Shown here one piece after another: positions 25,309 to 37,400 of a DNA stretch of 64,000 nt. The stretch is from contig NC_087389.1 of assembly GCF_963675165.1 (NCBI RefSeq), forward strand, positions 1,212,001 through 1,276,000. The letters are read 5' to 3'. A model generated the notes under the pieces. That model saw only the letters and a list, made by a program, of their open reading frames with translations. It made no database searches and was not told where the DNA came from. How positions within the stretch are numbered: position 1 is the first letter of the stretch; each line of letters starts with the position of its first letter. A program made the translations under genes and the position numbers. This DNA comes from Halichondria panicea. Lineage: Eukaryota; Porifera; Demospongiae; Suberitida; Halichondriidae.

Positions 25309-28300
25309 ATGACTACTAACAAGTATATTCCAGGGGCCACGTCCATTGAGATCCCTCTGAGAGACACAGATGAGGTGAGCTGGAGCAAAATTCCAAATAA
25401 TGCACACCCTCTCCCCCATCCATATCCCACCACCCTCCTTGACACACACAGGTGATTGAGCTGGATGTGGACCAATTGCCAGAGGGCGATGAAGTCATTA
25501 GCATTCTCAGAGACGAGAGGGCTCCTCTGCACACCTGGGTCGCACTCGCTGTGAGTGCACCCACTGTATGCATTTATAGGCCGGTGCATGTGATATAATT
25601 GAGGGCTGCGTCTAATTGGTTCAAGTGTATAATGTTTCTCCTCCTATAGTTACACTACTATAAGCAGAGCAAGTACGAAGAGTTTGTGCGGCTACTGGAA
25701 ACATCTAGGACAGGTATACCATTAATTGTTGCAGTCACCTATTAAATACGTAATAATAATAATAACGTAAGTACTCTACATCATTCTGTGTGTTGTATGT
25801 GTGTGCAGACGCAGACATTACGTACACTGAGCATGAGAAGGACCAGATGGTTGCCTTGGATACGCTGGCGGCTCACTACGTTACGCTGGCCAGGAGTGAG
25901 AAGAACAAAGAGCTCAAGAAGGAGAACTTTGCACAGGTACAAGCGAACCCTCCATGAGACTTGCAGATAAAATTAATTGTCAGTATAATTATAGATGGTT
26001 GATAGTTGCATACTTCTGTAGAACCAATCAAGTATGTCAACTTTCTTTTGTTCACAGTTCATACACAAATCAACTACATTAATTATAATCAGGATTGTGT
26101 GTATTTTCCCTCAGGCGACTTTTCTGTACACTACGGCAGACAAGATCATCATGTACGACCCTCACCATCTGTTGGGGCGTGCCTACTTCTGTCTTCTTGA
26201 GGGGGACAAAATGGACCAGGCCGAGGCTCAGTTTAACTTTGTACTGCAACAGGTGGGTTGGTGCATGGACACACTATCTATAGCCACTTGTGCCGATGAG
26301 ACCTCGGACAGTCTAAAAGCATAAATTTTCAATTTTCTGGGGGGCATGCTTAGAAGGTGGTATGCACACAGGTGTATCTAGCTCGCCCCCTCTAATTTTT
26401 CCGAAACTGTACTTTTGCCTCCCTTTCTAAAACTGATTGTATATTAATTATAAGCACATGTGTATATATAAGCATATATGTATATATAAGCACATGTATA
26501 TACATGTACAGTAGAACCTCGATTATCCGGACACCTTGGTTCCAGAAGCAGGCCGGATAAGTGAATATGCCGGATAATCGAATAGATAACCACGCCTTGA
26601 TCCACCCACTTTATTGATAAACAGCAGTGCCACATGGTTGTCTGCGCATGCGCAGAAGATAAGCAGACATGTCTCCATGGTAACAGCTGCAACCCTCGTG
26701 CTGGTTTGAGGGACACGCCCATTTTCTGATCTGATAACAATAAAACTGCCAAGCCGGATAATCGAGGTTCCGGATAATGGAGGGCCGGATAATCGAGGTT
26801 CTACTGTATTACATGCTTTGATAGATGCTTGTCGTAGTTGTAACTACATGTGTGCAATGTTAGAGTCCTGACAACATCCCTGCTCTGCTGGGCAAGGCCT
26901 GTATTGCCTTCAACAAGAAGGATTTCAAAGCGGCTCTTGCCTACTACAAGAAAGCTCTGAGAACCAACCCAAACTGTCCAGGTTAGTGCATGCATGACAC
27001 CTTCTCTCCATCTCCTCATTGGGTAGTGCATGTGAGGGGGTGTACTGTTGAAGGTGTGTGTGTTGACTGCTTTTGTGTATACCATATAGCGGGTTATTTT
27101 CACATGGTGGAAATATCCGTATATTTTGTATTGAAGAGCATCATACGAAAATTTAAAATACGAAATATAATAATAGGTACTTCGTACAAAAATGTGCACT
27201 AACGAAGATTACCCGCTATACGGTATGTATGTAAATAGTAATCATATGCTATTTAAGCGCTTGAGCCTAGCTATTTTTGTGGTGAAAAATGCACTCTTGA
27301 CTAATCGTATTGCCTTTATAGTATACATGACTATTCTTCTCCAGACTCGGTGCGACTGGGAATGGGCATCTGTTTCATGAGACTAGGCAACACAGACAAA
27401 GCTCGTCTGGCCTTTGAACGCTCTCTACAGCTCAACCCTCGGTGTGTGGGGGCACTGGTCGGGATGGCCATTCTTGAACTCAACAGTAAGGGCCATGACT
27501 CCATCAAGAAAGGAGTGGAGCTACTCTCAAAGGCTTACACCATTGACTCCACTAACCCCATGGTCCTCAACCATCTGGCCAACCACTTCTTTTTTAAGAA
27601 GGCACGTATAATGTACATGTATATTAATCTGATCGAAGTCTACAACTCAAACAACCAATAGTTTGATCTTAGAGATAATTTCCAAACCCGAAATCATTGT
27701 TTTTGTATGTGTGCGTACTATAGTTTTGGGTTTTGGGTCTGAGGGAGATGTATAAAATCAACCTTTATCTCAGATGTTTGTCTACAGCTGCTCAAGGATC
27801 AGCAATAAAATTTTGCTCTGAACTACTATCCACTCCCTCGCAGGACTATACTAAAGTGCAGCACCTAGCTCTGCATGCCTTCCACGGTACTGAGGTGGAG
27901 TCCATGCAGGCTGAGAGTTGTTACCAACTGGCCAGGGCCTTCCACGTGCAGGGGGACTACGACCAGGCCTTCCAGTATTACTATCAGGTACACACTGGGT
28001 TTAATATGATAATGTGTAGGCCTTCTCCCCCTGCTGAACTCTGGTAATTTAATCTCCATGTGATTGACCCTCCAAATTGAATTACCTCCAGACAGTAAGT
28101 AAACGTGTATGCATATGGGGGTGTTGTTTCATGACATGTAAGTCATATCTGATTTCTTCTGTCTCCCAGGCTACCCAGTTTGCATCCAGTGGCTATGTGC
28201 TCCCCCACTTTGGGCTGGGGCAGATGTACATTGCCAGAGGGGACACAGAGAATGCTACCCAGTGCTTTGAGAAGGTTCTAGCCGCTCAGTCGGGAAATTA

Positions 28301-31300
28301 CGAGACCATGAAGATCCTTGGATCTCTCTACGCTGCCTCCCCTGACTCTAAGAAAAGAGAGAAAGCCAAGGTGTGTGCTCAGGACCAATCACAAGGCCTA
28401 TAACAGTAGAAATTTAAGGCAAATTGGTGTTACCTCTTAGACAGCCCATAATTGAGCTAGCTCTCTACTGTACATGTATATCCAGAATGGTTCCAAACCA
28501 GGCCCCTGGGCTATTTTATACTAACCAGTGACCACCCTACCCACACAGACTCTTATGAAGAAAGTGACGGAGGAGTTTCCAGATGATGTTGAGGCTTGGA
28601 TAGAGCTGGCAGCCATCTTGGAGAATTCAGATGTATCTGTGAGTAGTGCCAGTGTTGAATTGCGGTATCTCTTTATACAAGCCAAATTCACATGTTTTAT
28701 CCAGTGTTTTACAAGCCCCTGTAAGTTGCATAATTGCTTCCCATGCAACTATAGTAGACAAGGCTTGAACAAAGGGGTAATCAAATTATCGACAAATTGC
28801 TAACAATCCACTGGTATCCTTTGTTGTCTCGTGTGTAGGGGTCACTGGATGACTACTCGAAAGCGTCTCAGATACTCACTGACAAGGTGGGAGCTGACAT
28901 ACCCCCAGAGATTCTCAATAATATTGGAGCCCTCCATTACAAATTGGGAAGCTACGAAGAGTCAAAGGTAACCTACGATACAATTGTAGGGCCAATTATA
29001 CATACATATACATGTGTACACTGCTTGAGGGTAGGGAGTACCTGCGTGAATGTGATTGTTTGGTCTTCTCTGACCAGAACCATCTGCTGTGATAATTATA
29101 TCATATATATCCTTTTCATTGCTAATTACGAATTATGAATTGCTATTGATTGAGTGGAGGGGACACAGCAATTATCGCTTGTTGTCTCTGACCAGAATTC
29201 ATACGGTGCTCTATAGCATGTCATTACTTCCTCTCACACTGCAGACATTCTACGAGCAAGCGCTGGAGCGTTGCAAGCAGGAGGCCATTCAAGATGAGCA
29301 TTATTACAACGGGTTATCCATCACTATCACCTACAACCTGGGTCGCCTGCACGAGGCCATGTGCCTGTTTGAATCTGCCGAGGGGTTATATAAGGATATA
29401 CTGGCAGAGCACCCGAGCTACGTGGACTGTTACCTTCGCCTGGGCTGCATGGCGCGGGACAGAGAACAGATCTACGAGGCATCTGATTGGTTCAAGGAGG
29501 CTCTGTCCAAGAATCCGGTAGGTGCAGGCTAAAACGGGCGGTACGTCTGTTTATTAGAAATGATAATGGTGCATCTCCATAAATTTCTGTTTTGTGTGTG
29601 ATAGATTTTGTAGCGGATGTATAGGTTTCTTTGATCTTGAGTTGTATTGTGAAAGTACATGTAATCTAATTGAGGGTATAGACACCGCAGACAATGCTGT
29701 TATTATCATAATTATTTCCACCAGTCCATGTAGTAGGTACATTTTAGTAAAACTCCATCTTCTGGGTAACACTTGGCTATAACCGCAGAGCTATTATGAA
29801 TATCATTAAGCACTTGCAAGTTCAAAACATCTAACTGTAAGCACTGTACAACAACCGTAATGACTTCAGCACCGCCTCAGAGAATAGCTCCATATGCCAA
29901 TGAAACTCAATGGATAATGGTGTGACAGCATTATCCCAATTAAAAGTGTCTTGAATGGGGTTCTCATTTCGAGGTAGCCTCAGCCTCACACCCACTTCCT
30001 CTTCCTCTTCATTCGAGGCCTGTGAAGGAGGCTAATTTGAGTTAACGCTGCACCCATGCAACTTATTAGTCATACCGTTAATGTTTTCCCCATTGGCCTG
30101 CCACACTGATACTGCCACCCCTTTAAGGACACTTTTAAGCAATAAACTCATAGTACAATTAAATTGGAATGATATAACTCCATCAAGTTTCATTGGCATA
30201 TGGAGCTGTTTTCTGAGACTGTGCTGAAGTCACTATGGTATACAGTGCAATACTTGCAAGACTATCGTGATTACCAGAAGTCATGCACTCCTGTGATTAT
30301 TGTACGAGCATGCTTAATGATATTCATAGTTTTTATCCTTATTGTGGTTACAGCTAAGTTACCCAATCTATCCTTTGTACCACCTATACAGTTTACGTGT
30401 ACTACATGCAGTAGCTAGGTTGCATACATGTACCTGTAGATCAGCCCCTCTCCCCTCCCCCTTCACAGGACCATGCTGATGCCTGGGCCCTCATTGGTAA
30501 CCTTCACCTCGCCAAACAAGAGGGGGGACCGGGGCAGAAAAAATTTGAGCAGATTCTTAAGAATACTAAAGGAGATACTTACTCCCTTCTCTCTCTGGGC
30601 AATGTATGGCTGACTACAATCTACACACCTACCAGGTACAGCTGTACCTACATGTAGGAGGCCATTGTCTGTATAGATGGACACACACATCTAGAACATT
30701 AAGACAAATCAATCATCTGCACTTCACTTATCACCTAGTTTGTCCTGTTGCTCTGTAAATTATGCATAATAATATTGTGTGTGTGTGACATACAATACTG
30801 TACACAAGTCATGTATTATGTTTGTGTGCGTGTGTTCTGTACATTGGTTCAAGTTACTGTACAGTGTGTGTGTACACTGTTGACTGTTTTTCAATCAGAG
30901 ATCGAAGTAAAGATAAGCGTCATCTCGACCGAGCTCTGAGCTACTATAAAGACGTCCTCCATAGAGATCCAAAGAACCTGTACGCAGCCAATGGAATAGG
31001 TGAGTCAACCAAACAAACCATTGTGCCTAGACTTTGTGATAGTGATTATAGTGATTAGATCTGCCCACAAGTACAGATATGAGTGGAAGTATTCTGCATC
31101 TACTTACACCCACCCACACACACACCCACACCCACACACACACACACCCCACACACACTAGGAGCCGTGCTTGCTCACAAGGGCTACTATCGTGAGGCCC
31201 GTGACGTGTTTGCACAGGTACGAGAGGCTACGGCAGAGCTACCCGACGTCTGGCTGAATCTGGCACACATCTATGTGGAACAGACCCAGTACATCAGTGC

Positions 31301-33975
31301 CATACAAATGGTGGGTGTCAGTTATCACCATCCATTAGGTACAGTGTAGATACAATACAATGTCACGATAATTATGACACTGTACTAATCAATACATACT
31401 GACTGTGGAAATGGAATATGCAGCCACACCTAGCGATATCTGTTATGAACATTCAAACTGCATAATGATGCGATGTAGTTGTACAACACCTTAACCACAT
31501 GTACACCACACCCACTCACACAGTATGAGAACTGCTTGCGGAAGTTCTTCAACTTTCACAGCACCGAGATCCTTCTCTACCTGGCCAGGGCCTACTTCAA
31601 GTGTGGTCGTCTCAACGACTGCAGGCAAACTCTCCTCAAGGCCCGGCACATCTCCCCCAACGATTCTCTCCTCCTCTTTAACCTCGCGCTGGTGGAGCAA
31701 CGATCCGCCATGACTGTGCTCAAAGACGAGATGAGCTCCCTCTCTGAGGTCCTGGCCGCCATTAGGGAACTAGAGATGGCTCAAAGGTATGTAGATGGAG
31801 TTGGTGATTGGCATTTTTTGGTGTGTGTGCTTTAAATTATTATCAAATTTTGTGAGTATAGTAACTACATGTACATGTGCGTGTAAGTGTAGCCTTGACA
31901 CCTGGGAAAAATTTGAATCTAGCGTTTATTGGCAAAAACGAGGCCTGGGAACCAGGCTACATGTAAGTGCAGCCTTTGTTGTCGACAATTTGCACCCTAG
32001 TATGTTTCATTAACACAATTTGTTTGATTACGATAATGAAAGCTTTTGGGATATATAATATGTAGCCCATTGTTGCAGCTGGGTTTGGCAGCTGCATGAC
32101 AATAAAGATTAACCAGGTGTGACAATCCTACGCACATCTCCATGTGCTACAAATATGACAGTTGTGATGTGTGCAAGTGTTTACCGTATAGCAGGTAATT
32201 TTCGTGGGGTAAAATATTCGTTATAATTATTCGTTATTTTCATGGGCAAGCTGACCTCCACGAAATTGTTCTCCACAAAAACGTAGGCGTGGCTTACCGG
32301 AACACATGCAATGCAGTAAAGTCAAACAAAATTGTTACTCAGGAAAATCACCATTTTCGAGTTGAACGAAATTTTTACCTCACCAAAATTACCCGCTATA
32401 CAGTAGTGAATAAGTACATTAAAATGTGTGTGCAGTACTAATGTCCAACAATTACTGCCCCTCCCTCCCTCCTACCCAGGTTCTTTGTCTACTTAAGCAA
32501 AGAGGGTGATCGCATGAGATTTGACATTAACTTTGCCACCCACGAGTCTCGCAAGTGTGCAGACTATCTGAGTCAGGCCCAGCACCATCTCACCAGAGCT
32601 CGTCAGCTTGATGATCAGGAACGAACACTTAAAGAGCGACAGGAGAAGGATAGAGAGACTCTCAGGAGCAAACTGCAGCAGGAGGATGTGAGTAGCTGTG
32701 TCACTAGGCAACAAGTAGTTTGAGTATTCCCCTGGCATTTAATTGTTTGTATAGTACATCTGATTGTTTGTATAGTGCATCTGATGTGGTTGTCTGATTG
32801 AAACTGATAAATCACTGATTCACACAGTGCAGTATCACAACACTGCCTGGTAGCAGTTGCCTGGTAGATTGTTTAATGTGATTGTATATCTTGTAAACAA
32901 TGTATCTGTGTCCCCCCACCCACACACACATGTAATGCACACAGGAGGAGAAAAACAGAAAGAGGGAGGAGCAAGCCCTACTACTGAAAGAGCAGAGACA
33001 GAAGTTCAAAGAAAAAACATCTGGTTTAATGAAATTCACTGAGGTCCAAGAGAAGGAGTCTCGTGCTGCAAAGTCAGGCCGCAAGAAGAAGGAAAGGTCT
33101 GGAGACATTTATAGTGGGGGAGAGGGTACGGGAGAGGAGAGGCCGACAAAGAAAAGAAGAAGGTAACTATAGCATTGATATTTACTTGAGCCCATCCCCT
33201 GCTTTAGATCAAGAAAGAAAACAGCTGGTGATGACGGAGAGCGGAGGAAGAAGAAAAGGAGAAGAGAAGAGCCACGGAAAAAGAGGCGTGCCAGGGCGAG
33301 GATCGAGGCAGACGATGACGAGGTTGGTCAACCTTCGGAGGAAACAAGGAGAGGGAAGAGGGTGTTCAAGTCTAAAGCTTTTGTGTCCTCATCAGAAAGC
33401 TCGGATGAAGAGAAACCTCCTGCTAAGGTATGGTTGGAGGGTTGAATCATCCAGCTAACTTTGACTGCACATCACTTGAGCTTAGACATCTGTGGATCAA
33501 TTGTCACTGCCCTTACTTTAATAATTTAGTAATAAATTTCATTCATCAGCTAGCTCTGTCTCTCTCAGGTGGTGGCCGATACTGCTGCTGGTGATGGTGG
33601 TAGTGGTGATGGTGATAGTGGTGATGGTGAGGCCCCAGGACCGACCAGTGGAGCTGAGAGAGACAGCTTCTCCAGCAGTGACTCTCAGAGTGAATCAGAC
33701 GGAAGGTGTGTCTGTGGGGATTATTCGGTCCTGATCTGATTTGATAATTTAATTATTACTTTGTTGCACGTTATGTGTTTGATTATAATTATCTGTACTG
33801 AACTTTTGGTTTACTTTGCAGTGAAAGTGAGGGGAATGATTCGGGGCCTGATGAGGAGGTCAAAGGTCAAGAGGAAGTGTCCGGTGGTGAAGGGAGCAAA
33901 GGCCAGGAGATATCGGGTGATGAGGAAATTGACGTAGAAAAAACTTTGAACAATAGTAGCAGTGACAGTGACTAA
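25309..33975 (+). CDS. CTR9: RNA polymerase-associated protein CTR9 (PAF1 complex)
   Basis: Many exons in frame from [18 protein letters not shown] at 25309. The N-terminal block ([20 protein letters not shown]) and the next helices match CTR9. Tandem tetratricopeptide repeats follow across the gene: [108 protein letters not shown] and [18 protein letters not shown]. The C-terminus is coiled-coil and Glu/Lys/Arg-rich, then basic ([14 protein letters not shown]), and finishes in an acidic Ser/Asp tail (NNSSSDSD), as in human CTR9. Family role: TPR scaffold of the PAF1 complex on elongating RNA polymerase II, needed for H2B ubiquitination and H3K4 methylation. Introns hold four or more transposon remnants. 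Confidence 0.97.
26509..26806. mobile_element. pogo/Tigger-like MITE in CTR9 intron
   Basis: 298 bp bounded by perfect inverted termini of over 20 bp beginning CAGTAGAACCTCGATTATCC, flanked by TA on both sides, the target site of pogo/Tc1-type transposases. Further internal CCGGATAATCGA copies lie near both ends. No transposase ORF. Inside, TGCGCATGCGCA (26643-26654) is a perfect NRF1-type palindrome. Confidence 0.9.
27080..27225. repeat. MITE, TACCGTATAGCGGGT family
   Basis: Termini TACCATATAGCGGGT and ACCCGCTATACGGTA, 146 bp, CTR9 intron. Interior shares ATGGTGGAAAT with the copy at 4345. Confidence 0.85.
29800..30265. repeat. large fold-back element in CTR9 intron
   Basis: In the roughly 940-bp intron at 29520-30468. 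Left arm contains TGACTTCAGCAC, CTCAGAGAATAGCTCCATATG and CCAATGAAACT; the right arm at about 30180-30235 is their reverse complement (AGTTTCATTGG, CATATGGAGCTGTTTTCTGAG, GTGCTGAAGTCA). The outer match includes CTTGCAAG. Arms are about 100 bp and separated by about 250 bp of unique sequence without an ORF. Confidence 0.75.
31890..31959. repeat. short MITE, CCTCGTTCCCAGGCCGAT family, copy C
   Basis: Degenerate left end TAGCCTTGACACCTGGG, clear right end GGCCTGGGAACCAGGCTA. CTR9 intron. Confidence 0.65.
32182..32405. repeat. MITE, TACCGTATAGCGGGT family
   Basis: Termini TACCGTATAGCAGGTAATTT and AAAATTACCCGCTATACAGTA, 224 bp, CTR9 intron. No ORF. Confidence 0.88.
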
Positions 33976-34491
33976 AAACCTTTTATCTTTGCATTGTCTT
34001 GTCATTGCTGTTTTCTTTGCTCTGATCATTTCTTCCATTTCCTATTTTATAATAATTATTGGCAAATTGTAGTTATTATTCCTATAGTAATCCATGGAGT
34101 TAATTGTGGGGAAATTAGCTGTACTTGTTGTTGTGTGTGCTAACAGAACTGGGATATAATTATACAATCATAGGAATGCTGAAATGTTGGCTTTGTGGTG
34201 ATGTAGAAGTATGCCCAGCGGAAATAACCAATAACTAATTGGCAACAAATATAGGCTAGGCTAAAACGTTTATAGAGAACCAGCTATTATTCTAAACTGT
34301 TACTTAGTTTGTGAGTCTGTGTGGTAATGGAGGATTCAAGATTGCTGAGAGTTTGAGAATCCGGTGACGCAAGAAAGACTAAGGTGATCGCATTCGCAAT
34401 CGGTGAAACTTGCATTGTGAATTCAAGCCAGCCAGCTTACAGAACAGTTTGATTGTAAATGCACCTTCACTTGTGAAATTGAGCTGTGAAA
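33976..34491. other. intergenic, CTR9 to LGR
   Basis: About 516 bp holding the CTR9 3' flank and the LGR 5' flank/UTR. No gene and no repeat recognised. Confidence 0.5.
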
Positions 34492-37400
34492 ATGAGAGGT
34501 TTCAGAATGCTTAAGTGCTTACTTCTATTGATACTATCTCTGTATTGGACAATCACCAAAGCACAGACTCTACCATCGACATCTACTGCTCCCACACCTG
34601 TTGTACATAGTCTATGCATTACTTGTCAGTGTACTGGAGTGTCGATTGTCACGGTGAATTGTGAGAATAGGAGCCTAACTTCGGTTCCTGCAGATGGGCT
34701 ACAAGAGCTAGCTGATGGTGGGATGGAGGTTTCCACAATGTGAGTGCTATTATACTTCATTAAAAGGGAGCATTTTTAATAGCGTGTGTGGTGAATGCCA
34801 TTAAGCAGGTGGTTTGGTATTCATGCTCTCAACTGATGAGGTATCTTGTGTGAATATGTGCACACACTCAGCTCTGTGGTGTCCTCTGTTTTCATAACAG
34901 TGTACAATAGCTAGAGGCACTACAAAGTCAATTGAGGGGTGTGCAATTGCTCGAATAGTGGAGGCTGGCCCACTGTTGTTATGAGAACCTCACTGACTTG
35001 AGTCAATGCTAACATGTGGTAGGACATGTATTATTGGGTATAGGGAGAACACCCAGTAAGGTTGTTGGTGCTAGCTGTGTGTGTGCTAGCTGTGTGTGTG
35101 TGCATACCCTGCTATGGGATATGCAGCTGTATGCTGGATAACTTGTTGCCAATTCTCTATAAATGGTTCTTAGTGGGCAAGGGGTCCTGCCTATAGACTG
35201 ACTAGCCCCACACATCAAAGGTTTCTGTCAGGTAGAAACATTGCATTATGTACATGCAGTATATGAAATATCTCCTTTTGTCTCTGCCAATTTGGCCAGC
35301 CGTTACAGGTAGTCTTGGCAATGGAATGCCTACCTATACTGGCAGTTACAGAGCCCAGCCTACACTGTAAAAATGTCTACATTAGTATACTAGTTTTGTT
35401 GAAACTCCCTTAATATTACCTGTGAATATAGCATTCCCAGCCACTAAATTCCACTCTGGCCCCTTTCAGTTAGTTTAATGATGGGATGCCGCCAGTGTCA
35501 TTGCTATGTAAGCAACCACAACAATTGCCTGCTCACACCAAGCTAATTATGTCTGCTCAAGATCAAAGAGACCAGTCATGCCTCTCTTAGAGGGAGTTTA
35601 GGGCAATTGTCTGTAATTCATTCCCTAACTATTAGTGCTCAATTAGTATGTACATTGGCTGAATTCCATATTGAATTAGTACTGTGCTTGCAAATGGTGT
35701 GTGTCCTGCCTGCATACCTCCTTTAGGTGTGTGTCTTTGCTTTAATTTATGGGATAGCTTGCTATGTGCTGGAAGACACTAAAAGTGGAAGGGCTCTGTG
35801 TATAAGTTAAGGTTTCTATAGATGGCCTGTGGCTATATACATGCATGTATACATGTAGTTGCTCAGGGCTGCAATACACTGCATGGCAGTCCCTGTTGCC
35901 TCTGCTAATAAGAGTAATCAGATTAGTGGCCAGGCCATTTACCTGTTGGTTATTTTAGTCTTGTAGCTCCCACTTTGAAGTTACCACAAACCACCTTTCA
36001 TCTGGCCTACCTCTAGTGGCCTGTGTGCTTAGCTACAAGCTCTAGTACAACTAGTATAACGGCTCCTACTTGATGTTAGGCTCCACTGTTGTTCATGTGA
36101 ATTTGGTAGCCCATAAAGTCCTAGCTGACTAGTGGTTTGATTCCTTCCATGGTATGTCCGCTGCTGCTGCATATAGCCTGAGGGTATAGTAACCTGATAG
36201 TCTTGTTCTGCTTGGTTGATTCCTAACATAATTATGCCTGCAGAACTACTGTTACACAAAAGGATTCAATATATTAATGGCTTCTTGTAATGGCCAGTTA
36301 TTGTCTGTCTTCTCCTGCAATGATTTGGCTGAATGCCTTCGTACCCTAGTCACTAAAGCTGTAGCATTTGGCGTGTGTTTGTGTGTGTCTTTTGTAGCTG
36401 TGCCATTATAACTTAGTTAGGTGTGCGTATGTTTGCAAGCATGACAGACATCTACATCGTTAGTGCCTGCCCACTAACGGGACGCAGCTAGACTATGCAT
36501 GCCTCTGATAAATAATGAACACATTCTTGATCTTCAATTGTAAACAATGCTGTTATATATATACCACACACTTTTTTAACCCCCTCCAGAAAACTCGCAT
36601 TTAATAAGATCACTCTCGTTCGTGCGAATGACTTCTATTCCCACGGAGAATTCCTCACCACATTGTAAGTGTTGCTTTGATGTGCTAATAGCTCAGGTGA
36701 TGATGGGATGAAATTGAACGTGTGAAATGTGGTGTGTTTATGATGTGCATTGTACCTTAACAACCTCCCAGTGCCAATTGCTAATGTATACACTACTAGC
36801 GTTTCCGTGCTTACTGCCCCTGTATACGCAGAATGCCCAATTAACACGAACACACACATTTTCTATTCCACACACAGAGATCTTTCGGATAATGAATTAA
36901 CAGAAATAGAAGATGAAGCTTTTGCTTCTACTCATCTCAAGAAGTTGTTTATTCTGTGAGTTTCATCAATACATTAGTAGTCCTTCAATTTGAATACTTG
37001 AGTAGTCTGAGGCCCTCAATTTGCGTATTAAGATGTACAATTCCTATGCCATTACTGTACCTATTGGTTACGGGTAACCTTGGATACTCTAGTAGGTAGG
37101 TAGGCGCTTGATCTTGTTATAGCCAGTGTCTAGTGTGGGAGAGTGGTGTGGCACCTTCTAATGTCTCCAAGTACATCAAAGCATTTCATTCAGTTCTCCA
37201 AATTGTCCTCAAATTGGTTTCTAACTACTCAATAAGCTGCCAATTCATCCATTGTCTTAGCGAAGGATTCCTGAGAAAATATTATCCCTCAAGGCACGTA
37301 TGGTTGTGAATTAAAGCAGTCAGTATATAAACAAGGCATCACAACAACAGATGTTCAGGCTTAAATGTACACAATTCAGCATATGTAGGGTGTTGTGGGC

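Noticed and set aside
26444-26752. 102-residue - strand ORF over the pogo-like MITE
   Set aside because: No similarity to a transposase catalytic region, and it crosses the element border into AT-rich flank.
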